Shown here: piece by piece, positions 47,758 to 59,499 of the stretch
Layout: every line of letters begins with the position of its first letter
How positions within the stretch are numbered: the first letter of the stretch is position 1
Assembly (NCBI GenBank): GCA_022813625.1
Contig: JAKLMB010000028.1
Location: 1-64,000, forward strand
DNA: 64,000 bases
Source: Aaosphaeria pasadenensis
Taxonomy: Eukaryota > Ascomycota > Dothideomycetes > Pleosporales
Direction: 5' to 3'
The notes under the pieces: generated by a model
Databases searched by the model: none
What the model saw: only the letters and a program-made list of their open reading frames with translations
Told to the model about the DNA's origin: nothing
Program-made: the position numbers and the translations under genes

Positions 47758-47871
47758 TAGAGGTTGTCTCCTCTTCTGTTTTTTTGCATAAGAGGTTATC
47801 TCCTCTTGCGTTTTTTTGCATAAGAGGTTGTCTCCTCTTGTGTTTTTTTGCAAGAGAGGTTGTCTCCTCTC
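47758..47871. repeat. array of four hairpins at exact 32-bp spacing (copy A)
   Basis: Inverted repeats of the form AAGAGG-TTGTCT-CCTCTT start at 47758, 47790, 47822 and 47854. They are separated by CTGTTTTTTTGCAT-like spacers. The fourth has G at the first position and C at the last, keeping that pair. On the plus strand each stem is followed by a T run of about seven. Confidence 0.9.
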
Positions 47872-48040
47872 CCCGTGGTGTCATAGCACGGACTCCATTG
47901 TGGTCGAGCTAGCAACGAAAGCACCACGATCACCAGCAAGTGAGGGTGAAAGCTTTCCATGTGTCGCAGCTTCAACCGTGTCATATAGCCTTGCCTCCCG
48001 GATGGTTTTCACCCCGGCATACTCGAGGCAAGGTTCGCCC

Positions 48041-48513
48041 AGCTCAGTTTTCTGCTGTCCAGCTCAGGTGCTGCTGTCCAGCTCTTCGTGCTGCTGTCCG
48101 GCTCTTCGTGCCGCCGTCCAGCTTATTGTGCCGCCGTCCAGCTCATCGCACTACCGTCCAGCTCATCGCACTGCTGTCCAACTCAATTTTTGCTGTCCAG
48201 CTCGTGATGCTGATGTCCAGCTCGTGATGCTGATGTCCAGCTTGTGATGCTGATGCCCAGCTCTTGTTGCTGCTCTACAGCTCTTGATGCTGCTCTACAG
48301 CTCTTGATGCTGCTCTACAGCTCTTGATGCTGCTCTACAGCTCTTGATGCTGCTNNNNNNNNNNCAGCTCTTGATGCTGCTCTACAGCTCTTGATGCTGC
48401 TCTACAGCTCTTGATGCTGCTCTACAGCTCTTGATGCTGCTCTACAGCTCTTGATGCTGCTGTCAAGTTCGATTACTGCTGTCCAGCTCAATTACTGCTG
48501 TCCAGCCTTTCTC
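48041..48513. repeat. 20-bp minisatellite containing an assembly gap
   Basis: The core unit CTCTTGATGCTGCTCTACAG is repeated perfectly from 48281, with one variant unit at 48261. Five or so units stand before the gap and four or more after it. Older diverged 20-bp units (e.g. CTCGTGATGCTGATGTCCAG) extend left to about 48041 and right to about 48513. Twenty is not a multiple of three, so each added unit shifts any reading frame. Confidence 0.95.
48355..48364. other. assembly gap of ten Ns
   Basis: The gap falls in the middle of a 20-bp unit where only three bases would be needed to stay in register. The ten Ns are therefore a placeholder, and the true array length is unknown. Confidence 0.98.
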
Positions 48514-48929
48514 CAGTCCCGACCATGCACTCCATGGCCGAAATGGATGATCACGCCTTCCGGGTCCATCACTAACCCGGCGTGTCGTCGAATTTCCCAG
48601 AAGAACGCCGTTGCCCTCTTAGAGGGCTTTTGCCAAAGGCTCGGCTCGGGTATAGCCGCATGAGCCTGAAAAAAGCGATTAGCAATGGAAAAAGTGAAGT
48701 TGGTGGGTCACATACCTTTTTGAGCGGCGTCCTTGGGGGAGAAAAGAAGAGGGAGTGGAGCAGCTGGGGCGGACAACTTCACTTGACGCAAACAGCTGGT
48801 CTGTGCGTCGACCACGGCGGCGCGCTCAGACCAGCTTGCACTGAATCGAATGACGTAGAATTTGGTGGAAAGATTGTTTTGGGGTGGATACGTGATGGGA
48901 TCGTGGGTATCTGAGTCCTGTGTAGTCAT

Positions 48930-49825
48930 GAAAATAGATTCGCTTGTGCCGGCCTATATGGCAGAACAGTTAAGCATAAGAATTAGAGGAAAGACGTGCA
49001 GCTACAAGTATCAACTCAATAATAATACCGGGAACAGCTATAGCGCAAAGTATGAACCATTCAGAGAGCATCAAAGAAAGTATCGATGTTTCAGACATCT
49101 ACAGTGCTGTCTGCATAGGCACTTTTAAGCTTGTACCCGTGGTTACAATCTTGCTCTGCTCATGGGTACCTAACTATGTCAGATAGCCACTAATGAATGG
49201 ACGGTTTGGTAGCTCGTGGGTGAAGGGGTAGAGCTTTCTCCACGTATCAGCTATGTCATAGAGTGCCTGGTGCAAGAATCACGATAGATCTAGTACGATA
49301 TTTCGGGGTTACAACCAGCCTATGCACATTTCATTGATGATTGCTTGCTCTGTTCGGTGTTCTGCTCCGACATCGTAAGTAATCCGATGCTTGGATCGCA
49401 AAGCTGGGCGAACCCCAGAGTAGCACTTGGCATAGCTCTTCAGCCTCTTCAACCTCATGATAACAACCACTCCTCTCAAACAGTTACCAATACGGCCGGA
49501 GAGACCTGCCAGTCCACACAACGATCGTTCGAAGCTGGTGCTTGACGTGACTGAATCAGATTGCTCGCCTTGATTTGTGTTCCTACCCCCTTTCGCCAAG
49601 TTCAATCATTCCAGTGTATATGCCCGGCAATGGTCAGTCGCACATTGAGGCAGTGACCTGGACTTGAGGAAGAGATAGTAGTAGAGGAACATCTATTGTG
49701 CGAAGTGGGATTGGTCCATCGAAATCTGTACACCATTTCGTAGTCAGTCACAATCAAGCGCGGAGACGTACTCAACTCGTAATGCTATCAATTTTTGCAC
49801 TCAAACGATGAGTGCTTCAGATGCT
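48930..49825. other. spacer between repeat copies A and B
   Basis: About 0.9 kb of AT-rich DNA with short frames only. No match to the repeat family is apparent. Confidence 0.5.
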
Positions 49826-50790
49826 TGTCGGTGGCCTAGTTTAGCATCGCAAGCTCCTTTTGCAAGGAAGCTCGCGAAGTTCCCACTCTGACCTCGCGGA
49901 GGATAGGCATTCCAGAGCATGTTTTTTTATAGAGGTTGTCTCCTCTTCAATTGTTCTTTTTTTGCTTAAGAGGTTGTCTCCTCTTCTGTTTTTTTGCATA
50001 AGAGGTTTTCTCCTCTTAGTTTTTTGGCTTAACAGGTTTTCTCCTCTCAGTTTTTTTGCATAAGAGGTTTCCTCCTCTCGGTTTGGCCGACCGGTGCTTT
50101 CTTTCAAAGCATGGACGCCTGCGGCTATTTTGCGACGAGACCCCAATCATCCGCAGGTTCGGATGAGGGCATTTTGTAAGTCTCATCTTTGTCCGCTTCA
50201 ATGAGTCCCGTGTAGGGCTCACAATAGACCTTGCCTCCCGGATGTGTGTCACACCGGCATGTTGCGAGGTGACGTTGACCAGATGATGTCCAGTCTTCGT
50301 CTAGCCTTGACCACCACGTAGGCAATCGAAATGGAAAATATCACCTCCCTGATGGGGCGAGGCGATATTGACCGATCGCTCACTCTCTGTTACATTGCCA
50401 CTGCCCTCTTCAGAGAGCATACAGCTTTGCAACGTTTGGATTTCAATACCATGAGGCTCATACAAAGAGGGCTCCGTAGAACCGCACTTATTAGAGCGGA
50501 GCATGCAGGCATTTTGCCCGCAAGAACGCCGTTGCCCTTTGTGAGGGCGTCTCGCAAAGGTACAGCTCGGGTAAGAGACGTATCATCCTGAACACACCAT
50601 GGATAAGCAGCAATTAGCAACGGAAAAGTGAAGTTTGTGGGTTACATACCTTTTTGAGCGACGTTCTTGAAGAGGGAAAGAGAGGAAGGAGCTGGGGCGT
50701 ACACCTCGACTTCAAGCACGCGAACGGCTGGTCCGTGCGTCGACCACCGCGATGCGCTTAGTCCTCCGGTTCACACTTGAATGGTGAATA
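49826..50790 (-). pseudogene. repeat-family element, copy B (decayed minus-strand gene)
   Basis: The second copy of the family, in the same orientation as A. It keeps the intron on the minus strand (50649-50588, 62 nt, GTATGT donor, GCTAATT branch, TTCAG acceptor). The exon before it keeps VVDA-TS in common with copy A (VVDAQTS there, VVDARTS here) but has an in-frame TGA. The terminal minus-strand frame ends ALECLSSARSEWELRELPCKRSLRC and stops within TGCTAAACTAGGC. The tail of copy C ends in the same CKRSLRC and stop, which argues for coding origin. In the middle, a clean frame at 50325-50125 reads CRCDTHPGGKVYCEPYTG, but in another phase. Frames do not join into one protein, so I call it degenerate. 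Confidence 0.55.
49930..50079. repeat. array of five hairpins (copy B)
   Basis: Related inverted repeats start at 49930, 49968, 50000, 50031 and 50062, i.e. spacing of 38, 32, 31 and 31. The first three keep good stems. The fourth (AACAGG) and fifth have mismatches. T-rich spacers are as in copy A. Confidence 0.85.
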
Positions 50791-51653
50791 AATGAAGTCG
50801 AAAACGGCGAAACAATAGAAAGAATTTTCTGGAGATGGCAGGCGAAAGATGGTTACGGAAATGTAGGTAATCTGAGCCCAAAGGTTTCAAGCAAATGTTG
50901 TGTAGTCCGTAAAATGAGTTATTCTCTCTACAGTGACGATGAATGCTCAACGCTTCAGCTTGAGCATCTCTATGAGTAGGAACTGACAATTGGAACATTT
51001 CCGTGAGTTTGAATTGTCTGACAGTAAATTATCATTTGAAGAATAGTGGTTCGTTGTAATGGCATCGTGCTGCTGCTGCAGATGTCTAGGTTGAGATAGC
51101 TTTGAATGCTTGCAGGATTCATAACGGTTCATAATCTAAAGCAGTGTGCATCTTTACCATTGTAGAGGATTATTCATATATTTCAGTGCTCTGTTCCAGC
51201 GCTAAAAACAGTGTCATAAACTAACAGAGAAAGGCGATAAGAGCGAGCAGATTGATGTGCTAAGGATTCAAGCGCTATAGAGACGAAGAAGGTCAGTTGA
51301 AATAAAAAAATCCGGTCAGAATTGCGCTAACTATTCCACAGAAGTCAAGCTAATCTTATCTCAGAAGTAAGGCCTGTAACTGGGGCTCTGATATGTGCTT
51401 AGTCCCCGTACATTCACCCTAACCCAACGTCACCTCACGATTGCAAGGGAACGGCATGAACAATTTTGAACTTTTTTGAATTCAGGAAAGCTGTAAGAGC
51501 AATCCTTGAGTCTATTAAGTGTCTACAAGGTATCAAATCATTAACTCCAAGTCATGATCACCGGTTTTTTCTATCCATCATCTTTTTGCTGGATTGCTTC
51601 ATTTCCACCCAAACTCATCGCAAATCTACTCATGAGGACATCAAACGAGCAAT
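50791..51653. other. intergenic region downstream of EF3
   Basis: AT-rich. It contains the 3' flank of EF3 and the possible 5' flank of repeat copy B, both on the minus strand. No gene is seen. Confidence 0.5.
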
Positions 51654-54600
51654 TTAGTCGTCTTCATCAGAGAAGACCTCCTCGCCACGCTTGCGGCGGG
51701 CCATACGGTCCTTCTTCTTCTTCCTCATCTCGGACGAAGTCAACTTCTTCTGTGCAATAGTTAGCGCAATTCTGACCGGATTTTTTTATTTCAACTGACC
51801 TTCTTCGTCGCGGACGCTACTTTGTTTCCCATCGCATCGAACGTCTCTTCTTCCTCGCCCTTCTCCGCAAGTCTGGGACCTGCGCCTTGACCCTGAACCC
51901 AGTTGTGACCGGAGGGAGTCATCTTTCCATCGACGACAGCCCAGACTTCCTCAGTCAAGTCCTTGGTGAACTCGGCAGAGTGAGTAATGATGATAACACC
52001 ACCCTCGAAGGACTTGATGGCCTTGGACAAGGCACCGAGAGAGTCACGGTCGAGGTAGTTGGTGGGCTCGTCAAGGACGATCAAATGAGGTCGCTGCCAC
52101 GAGCAAGCGGCGAGGACGACCTTGACACGCTGACCACCGGAGAGACCACGCATGCGGGAGTGGGAAACCAACTCAGCATCGAGACCGAAGTTGGCGCAGT
52201 GGGACTCGATCTCCTTGCGGACAAGGGGACGGAACTGACCACTGGCAAGAGCCTCCTTCTGATCGACCTCAGCCACCATCTTGGCGTGAGAAGCAAGGAT
52301 CTCGCTACGAGGAATCCAAGCGTTGTCGGCAGTCATCATAGGAGTCCACCTCTCGTTCTTCATGCCGACGTTCTCTCCGAGAGCGAACGAGCACTCGTAC
52401 TCGTAAGAGTTCTTGAACTTTCTGCGGGAGGAGATACCAATGACACGACGCTGAGTACCCTCGATCTTGTAGATCTTGTCCATGGCCTTCTCGTCCTCCT
52501 CAGTGACGATCTTGTTGGCACGGTCCATGGTCTCACGATCTTCGCCAGTCTGGAAACGCCACTGGATGTACTCGGAAGGAGTCTTGTCCAAGTGATGATC
52601 GATGTGAGCAAAAGCGTGCTGCTTGATGTAGGCAATACGGATGTTCTCGTGCTGGTAGACCTCACCGGAAGTGGGGATGAGTTCACCAGTCAAGACGTTG
52701 ACGAGGGTGGACTTTCCGGCACCGTTGGGACCGATGACAGCGATACGAGATCCGAGCGAGCACTGGAAGGTGATGTCGGAGATCTGGGGCTTGGAGGTTC
52801 CGGGGTACTGGAAGGTCATGTTCGAGACACGGACGATGGCCTTGGCCTTGGTCTTGACACCCTCCAAGAAACCGGGCTCAGGGAATTTGAACTCCATGTC
52901 GGAGGCGGAGAGCTCGTGGTAAGATTTGGCAGATGGCACACGCTTGACGAACTCGCTCAAGTTACCGCGGTAACGCTTGAGCTTGAAGCGCTCGTAGTGG
53001 ATGACGTGCTGGATGACGTTGTCCAAGAACTTGCTGTCGTGGGAGATGATGATGGATGTGCAAGGGGAGTTAACGAGGTAGTCCTCGAGCCACTTAACGT
53101 TCTTGACGTCCAAATGGTTGGTAGGCTCGTCAAGAAGGAGAATATCGGGCTCCTCGAAGACAGCACGGGCAAGAGCAAGCTTCATCTTCCAGCCACCAGA
53201 CAAGGCAGTGATGGGACCACTGAGTTGGTCAGCAGCGAAGCCGAAGCTGATGAGGGTCTCCTCAACCTCGGACTGGGGCTTGTTGATGCCGACGGATGCG
53301 AGCTTCTTCATGGTCCACTCGATGACAGTCTGCTCGGTATCGGCAGAGTCGAGATCGTGCTCGACGTAGACGGTCTTGACCTCGTTCTGCTTGGGGAAGC
53401 CCTCGACCTGCTCGTTGTTGATGGCGCGCATGAGAGTGGTCTTTCCGGAACCGTTGGGTCCGAGGAGACCATAACGCTGACCACGCTTGAGGCGGAGATG
53501 AGTCTGGTTGAGCAAGATCTTGGCACCGTAGGCCAAGTTGAATGTGCAGTTGCAGAGGTCCTCGCCCTCCTCCTCATCGGGCTCCTTCTCGTCCGCCATG
53601 GCAGCGGCGGGAATGGCGCGCCTGCGGAGGTTGCTGGCAATGTCATTGGCCTCAGCATCACCGATGAGGGCGGCGATGAAAGGACCAGCATTGTTCTGCC
53701 AGCTGATGGCCTCGTAGTCCTTCTCGTCGATGAGCTGACCACCGATGGCACCAATGTAGTCCACAATGGGCTGGAACTTGGCGTCAATCTTGTACTTGTC
53801 GGGTGTGACATCCTTGAGCAAAGCAGCAACGGTGGAAATATCACCAGCCTTTGAGATCTCGGGAGCCTTGCCATCCTTGACGGCACCGACACGGATCAGA
53901 GTGTCGAGACCCTGGCGGGTCTTCTCACGGGCCTCGGGGTCGGCGAGAGTGTCGTGGTTCTTCTCAAGAGCAGGCATCAACTTGGGCAAGAAAGCGGCAA
54001 CGATCTGGGGATCCTCGACGAGCTTGCACATGTTGTCAACGATGACGGCAGACTTTCGCTTGATGGCAGTCTCACGCTCGACGAGACCACGCTCGAGGAG
54101 GGGAACCATGATGGCGAGAGTGGGCTCGTGGACGTCAGTGACGAAAGTGGTGGCACCGAGCAAGTGAACGGTCTCGGGGACGTTCTCAGGCTTAGCGATA
54201 CACTTGATGAGCTCAGGAATGAAACGCTCAATATCCTTGTTGGAAATGAGAGCGCAGAGCTTCTCCATGGTGGCGTAGGCAGCCTTCTTGACCTCAGGCT
54301 TGGTGTCCCACATAGCTCCGGAGATGACGGGGATCAAGTCAGGAACGCGGAAAGCGAGCTGAGCGGGTGCGCTCTTGCAGAGAACCTCGATGAGCTTGAG
54401 GTCGGTCATCTTTTCCGGCCACTTCTGGGCGTTCTCCAACGAAGTGATAAGGTGAGGGATAATTGCCTTGACGGCGTTGGGGTTGGCAGCCTCGACGATG
54501 GCCTCGGCGGCGGTCTGGGCGGCGACCTTGACGGAGCTCATCTTGTCACCGACAGCGGCCAGCACGTTCGGCAGAAGGGCAACGAGGAAGGGCTCGACGG

Positions 54601-54961
54601 CGGGGGAGACGGTGGAGTGCTGAGCAATGGCGCGAATGGCGTCGACCGCACGCTCACGGGCGACGGCATCCTTCTTGTTGCCGAGCTGCTTCTTAACGAG
54701 GTCGACGAACCTGGGGAAAAGGAATTGTCAGTACAAGGTTTTCATACATTGCTTGGACTGTAGGTAAGGATATCGAAATTGCACATACTTGGTGGGAGCG
54801 TCAGCCTCCTCGATGTCGCCGTTGATGAAGGTGGCGATGTCGTTGGCAGCGGAGTTGATCTCGTCCTGGGCCTGAGAGACGCTCAACTTAGAGAAGAGCT
54901 CCTCGAGGACCTTCTGAGACTTGGAGTTCTCGGCCTTGACGGCACTAGCAGAGGGAGCCAT
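51654..54961 (-). CDS. tef3: translation elongation factor 3 (fungal ribosomal ABC ATPase)
   Basis: Model complement(join(51654..51749,51800..54710,54789..54961)), 1059 residues, close to the usual 1040-1070. Introns are 78 and 50 nt. Order: HEAT repeats (about 15-320), a four-helix-type region, then two ABC cassettes. The first has Walker [10 protein letters not shown] (475-483), signature LSGG (561-564) and [11 protein letters not shown]. The second has Walker [10 protein letters not shown] (718-726), signature LSGGQ (914-918) and [10 protein letters not shown], with the chromodomain insertion between (about 810-876). The Lys-rich C-terminus ([23 protein letters not shown]) is typical and sits partly in the last exon. 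EF3 helps release E-site tRNA on cytosolic ribosomes and is essential in fungi. Strong third-position C/G bias fits very high expression and also opens long antisense frames. Confidence 0.98.
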
Positions 54962-55246
54962 TTTCAGGTCTTGTGCTGTGAATTTTCTTTTTCGATTTTT
55001 GGTGGGGAGTAGATATTGGGCCTTGAAAAGACAAAGGCACAAAGGGCGGTCAAGTCCTACGAGTAGACGACTCTACTGGCGGGGGTATCAAGAACAGCCT
55101 GGACGCGAATGAGACTCGCGACACACTCTCTATGCCAAAGACAAGAAACAGAGAAAAGAAAGCCCACGTAAGAGTGAGGAGAGAAAAGATAGTGAGGGGA
55201 GAGAGAGAGGGTGTGAAAACGGGGTGGGAGGGGCAGACAGAAAACG

Positions 55247-55255
55247 CTTATATAT
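55247..55255 (-). promoter_or_regulatory. TATA box and pyrimidine-rich leader of EF3
   Basis: On the minus strand GATATATAAG lies about 290 nt upstream of the EF3 ATG. It is followed by a strongly C/T-rich leader (CTCTCTCTCTCCCCTC and similar), the classical arrangement for highly expressed fungal genes. Confidence 0.65.
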
Positions 55256-55259
55256 CCCC

Positions 55260-57772
55260 AAAGAGTTTCGTTGCAAGCGCACAGAAATTTTTTGTGACAG
55301 GGATTAGTCTTAGCTAATACAAAAGAAGACTGATAGCACGGACCACGGACCGCCTTCTCTTTTTTCCGTCTCTCGCCGCCCCTCGCCCCTCCAGCCCACC
55401 AACACCAACAATCCTTTTTCGCATCCTCCCCCGTCATCGATTACTCTAACCACTCCGTACTCTGCCAACCATCTCGCCGCGAATTATCCTTTCTCCTAAT
55501 AAATCAGTCGACATCATCTCGTCTCTATGGGAGGTCAATAATGAACACACTATTGAAAACTGCTTGCTTTCTTGTCTCAATCACCCATGGTCCAGATTCA
55601 TATTCAGATCCAGATCCGGTGTCCAGTATCCAATACACCTTATTCTCTGTCTCAAACACTACACCATGCCACCCTCGTCATTGATGGTCAGCCCTTTTTA
55701 ATTTCTGCAATCTCACACCCGTTTCTATAACCCGTGGCTGTGGGGGTTAATACTCCTTTCCCTGCACAAAGTACGGATTCAACTTCATTCCCGCGCGGCG
55801 GTCTGGTCCCTGAAAGAAAGGATGTGTGCATGTATTTCTGTGTACGTGCAATATCTAATGCAATAATCATGGGCAAAAGGACACAATAGCCCGCGACACT
55901 TCCAGCATCTACTTACGTTCCATTGGTGGGGTTCCGTCCCTGCATTGCGACCTCACCAGTATCGACTATGTTGCGAGTACCACCATACTCCAGCGTAGGT
56001 ACGGAGTATTACTCGTATGTGCATGTTCAAATTCCCCAGGCTCTCGCAATCGCTGGCCGGGGTTAGCCTCGTTCGTTATCGAGAAGGCGGTCTGCACTCC
56101 TGCATCTCAGATCCGCCACAAATAGATCCTGGTTTCGCAACGTGTTTTCGCCGGCGTACGGCAGTACCCTTTGTATCACCACTTGCTTCTATTCTACCGC
56201 CAAATAACCACGAGCATTTGTCCCATCACTTGCCGCTTGTGGGTCCTTTGGTAGTACTCTACATCTAGCATGCACTCTCCGTGGATGTCTTCTTTAGGAC
56301 CCTCCGCGGGCGTTCCGTGGCAATCTTTCAATAGCCATACAACTTTGCCTGTCTCAACAACTACCCCAACCAGTCTTGAATTCCCCAGGGCAAGGTTTTT
56401 GGAACAATGTACCAGCCTTTCCGCCCTTCACACATTCTAGACGGCGCTACGGTCGCCAACGGACTTTGACTTACTACCCGATGTATTTCCAGACCGGTCG
56501 CCCACGTTTTCCAGCACAATCTTGTCCTAGCGAATACTATTCGCCACTCTCCGGCCACTGCAAGCCGGCGTGCTAAACAAGGAGCCAGCGAATGGGCGAT
56601 GCTTAAATTGTTGCAGAATCTTCCATCAGCCCTGCGCCTTTATTTTTCGGCTCCCGTGTTTGTGCGAATCTTGTAATAGGCTGCCTCTAGTTCGCCAAAA
56701 ACTGCGGTGAGGATCAAGTCTGTAAAGCCTCTGCTCACCACAGTACTCGGCCAGATTAGGCTTGGTTCCCGGTCAAGGATCCTACCTTGTAAGCCAGCCA
56801 CAGAGCGAAGTGCATCCTTAACATACACAGATCTAGATAACGTGAAGATAATAGAAAAATCAATCACCTTTCATTTACAGTCGTAGAGACGTGGCCAGTC
56901 TCTTGGGCGAACGATACCATTTGCTTGATCTATGTCCGTCGTTTTTATGTTTTAAGCACCTTCAGCGGCCATCCCTTGTCAATTAGGGCACAGGTCACAA
57001 AACATAGCATGACCACCAGTCGTGTTTTGAGACTTGTCCCCACAAACAACACTTATTCCTAGGGATTCTCCACAAGGGTAGGGTTCTCCACAGTACGCTT
57101 GTATGGATCTATCTTGTCAGCAGGATGACTTGCATAGGAGGCGTTTTTGCGGCGACGCACAACCAGCGCACCCGCTTCATTTGGTTTGTGATGCATTTTC
57201 GAGTGTTCCAATTATCAAAGCACGTATTGCTCCTCTTCCATATACATTCTATCATAATCGTTGTCTTGGTTGTTGTGTTCGGGGTTTTAGTACTAATCGC
57301 GATCCGAAGTCCCAAGTCATTCCTCTCTGGAGGAGAATCTTCTCCTGTCAGGAGTGCATTCTCAGCACCGGAGCTCTTCTCCGGGCCCAACGAGTGGGTA
57401 TGTTTATGTTTTAGTAGCATTGACTGGTTGGATTCTAATCATGTCGACATCATCGCCCTCCTGTCTCCATACCGGTCCTGTCACATATCAAATGGAATTC
57501 AAACGTCCACCTCCAACGGCACACCCACAGAGCAGTAGATCTCAGGGCCTGGCACCGACACACACACGTGGGGACTGAAGCTGAAACTTTTGCAATACCA
57601 ATGACGTTGAGCGTACACGATCGGCTCTCGCGGTAGCTCTAGCGAGAATGCATTCCAAGGCAACATTCCGTAATGGACATATATCAGTGACCATCGCCGT
57701 GACTTCATTTGTTCCGCGGGGTCTGTCTCCATTGTACATTCGTTACGATACTTTCGTTACGGATCATCAATC
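55260..57772. other. intergenic region between divergent EF3 and PAN-like genes
   Basis: About 2.5 kb with only short frames. The best is a plus-strand frame at 57125-57538 (137 codons) with one strongly hydrophobic stretch (IIIVVLVVVFGVLVLIAI) and basic residues after it. A GTATGT-like donor interrupts it, so it could be the start of an unrecognised spliced gene for a single-pass membrane protein. I do not call it. No repeats or RNA genes are seen. Confidence 0.4.
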
Positions 57773-58661
57773 ATGTTGCTCATCTCTAACCGCCGCCCGG
57801 CTGTCATGCTACAGTTCATCTGGCTCATGGGCACACTCCTCGGACACGCCGCCGCTCAAAACAAACCGACCGTTGGATCAACGACTACAAGCAATGTCGG
57901 CACCAGAGCAGAATCCGGCATGATATGCGGTCTAAAAGGAAACCATGATACCAATTTGTTGACCTTTTACATGGGAAATTTCTTTTTCGGTGCACCCTTA
58001 ACATTCGCCTTGTGCGCCGACTGGTGCAAAGCAGACTCCCAAAATTGCAAAGGATTCCGATTCTCTTTTGGAGATACTGGGGATCAGTATTGCGAGTATT
58101 TTAAGAGTTCTATGTGAGGGGGAGATATTATCGTCCTACTGAGATTCCTCACACTGAACTTTATTTAGGAATGATGCATTCACCCGCGATGATAGCTCCA
58201 ATTACTATTACTACGACATAACGTGCCAGGGATTCCCAACCTTCGCCGTGACATCCGCAGCAGCAACTACGACCTCAACGACGACCTCGACCACAACATC
58301 TACGACTACCACTGTTTCAACAACGACATCCACAACAACTTCGACCTCGACCTCGACAACTACCCGGACCTTACCCGCCGTTACTTCAAGCGTGACCATT
58401 ACAACTACCACCACTCGAACGACCACCCTTCCCGTCGTCACCTCTACCACTACCACAACCGCCGTGAGGAACAACTTCGCCACGACCACCGCCACTTCAA
58501 CCCAAACCGTCACCCAAGCCGCAAACTTCTACTACTACAGAACGGTGACATCGACAACAACATCGACAGCAATAGTAGCCAGGACGACGACCACCCAGTT
58601 TAGAACGGCCACGCTGGTAAGAACCACCACTCAAACCAGGACAGTCACCGTCCGAGGTTGA
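57773..58661 (+). CDS. secreted PAN/apple-like protein with Thr-rich tail
   Basis: Model join(57773..58113,58169..58661), 277 residues. The 55-nt intron has a GTGAGG donor and a TTTAG acceptor. A second in-frame ATG at 57806 gives the neater signal peptide (MLQFIWLMGTLLGHAAAQ) and may be the real start. The mature N-terminus has six cysteines in the order CGLKG, LCADWC, NC, YCEYF, ITCQGF. This is the layout of fungal PAN/apple-like domains (hydrophobic LC-xx-C then C-K-x-F-x-F). From about residue 145 the protein is nearly all Thr/Ser with scattered Val and Arg, which would be heavily O-mannosylated. No GPI signal is evident at the C-terminus. Such proteins are usually cell-wall or extracellular; the ligand is unknown. 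Confidence 0.82.
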
Positions 58662-59499
58662 TCAACCATTTCCACTGAAGTTTCGCCCCCGTCCCCTTCT
58701 CTTCCTCTTCCTCCAAGTGTCGCACGGAGGTATCAAGTCGTGCCCCCTTCCTAGACACATCATGGGAACTAGTAAAACAAAAGAAATGTCTCCAGTTCCC
58801 CCGAAAGCATGCTTTCTGCATCCACTCATTTCCTTCATTTCGTATGTCCCATCACACACAGGAGACAATGGATTGGGCACTCATCATATCGCTATCATTA
58901 CCATCATTTATCACCTTTATATTCTTATCGTAACCAATAGAAAGAAAACTAAAAAATACACTTTCGGTTCATTTCTCACAATCAGATATCGGTACATGGG
59001 TTTTGCCTCACTTTTCGTGCTTGAGGATTGACTTGTGCTATACGAAATGTCGCTTCAGTGGTTGCTTTACCTCGATTTTGACGGATTATGGACAATTACG
59101 CTTGTTTTCCATCGCCAGTACGATGTTAGGCTTTCCCCATCAGTGAATGACAATGCCATTGTGCACGTAGGGTATAGGCATTCGAAAGGTTCAAGGTAAC
59201 AATGAAACACGTCATCAAGAGATTGGAAGCAGAGTGCACACGGATGTTGAATGAAGACAATGAGAAGAATGAGATTGATTAATCGTGAAATAGAGAAAGA
59301 CGACCATGTACGCGCCAGACATGAAGTCCAACCCGACCAATCACCCAAAAGACGAATCAGCAGAACCATTACACCCACCAATCAAAACCTCCAAGCCCCA
59401 AGCAACCCATCCAAGAACGAAACCTTCCGCATCAGAACTAAAACTGCTCCCAGAGAAATAGAAAAGAAGGAAAACAGTGATGAATCTTATGTACAGCAT
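58662..59499. other. 3' flank without a supported gene
   Basis: Presumed 3' UTR of the PAN-like gene, then AT-rich DNA with chance frames. The repeat-family fragment starts sharply at about 59500. Confidence 0.5.

Larger units (their letters stand above)
47670..48929 (-). pseudogene. repeat-family element, copy A (decayed minus-strand gene)
   Basis: This copy shares blocks in the same order with copy B: the GCCTAGTTTAGCATCG end, the GAAGTTCCCACTCTGACC block, the 32-bp hairpin array, a CCTTGCCTCCCGGATG block, an AACGCCGTTGCCCT block, an intron and a GTGCGTCGACCAC block. On the minus strand it reads as a gene. A first frame from 48929 ends at a GTATGT donor (48715), with a 50-nt intron, a GCTAAT branch and a TTTTTTCAG acceptor (48666). 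The second exon has a long clean frame (PSKRATAFFWEIRRHAGL, then MDPEGVIIHFGHG), but it is not in phase with the first exon. A 20-bp minisatellite then interrupts it. The function is unknown. Confidence 0.55.

Noticed and set aside
47758..48513. CRISPR-like look of regularly spaced repeats
   Set aside because: The genome is eukaryotic, spacers are near-identical T-rich sequence rather than unique, and no cas genes exist.
51887..54763. Very long plus-strand open frames (655 and 269 codons) opposite EF3
   Set aside because: They are shadows of strong C/G third-position bias in a highly expressed gene. Their translations are Leu/Val/Asp/Gly-rich and have no motif, while the minus strand encodes full EF3.
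57125..57538. 137-codon frame with one hydrophobic segment
   Set aside because: It could be the first exon of a membrane protein, but I cannot find a convincing splice partner or family. It is mentioned only in the intergenic entry.
58211..58603. Other-frame and antisense frames over the Thr-rich tail of the PAN-like gene
   Set aside because: The ACN-codon repeat keeps all frames open. Only the spliced frame has a signal peptide and a cysteine domain.
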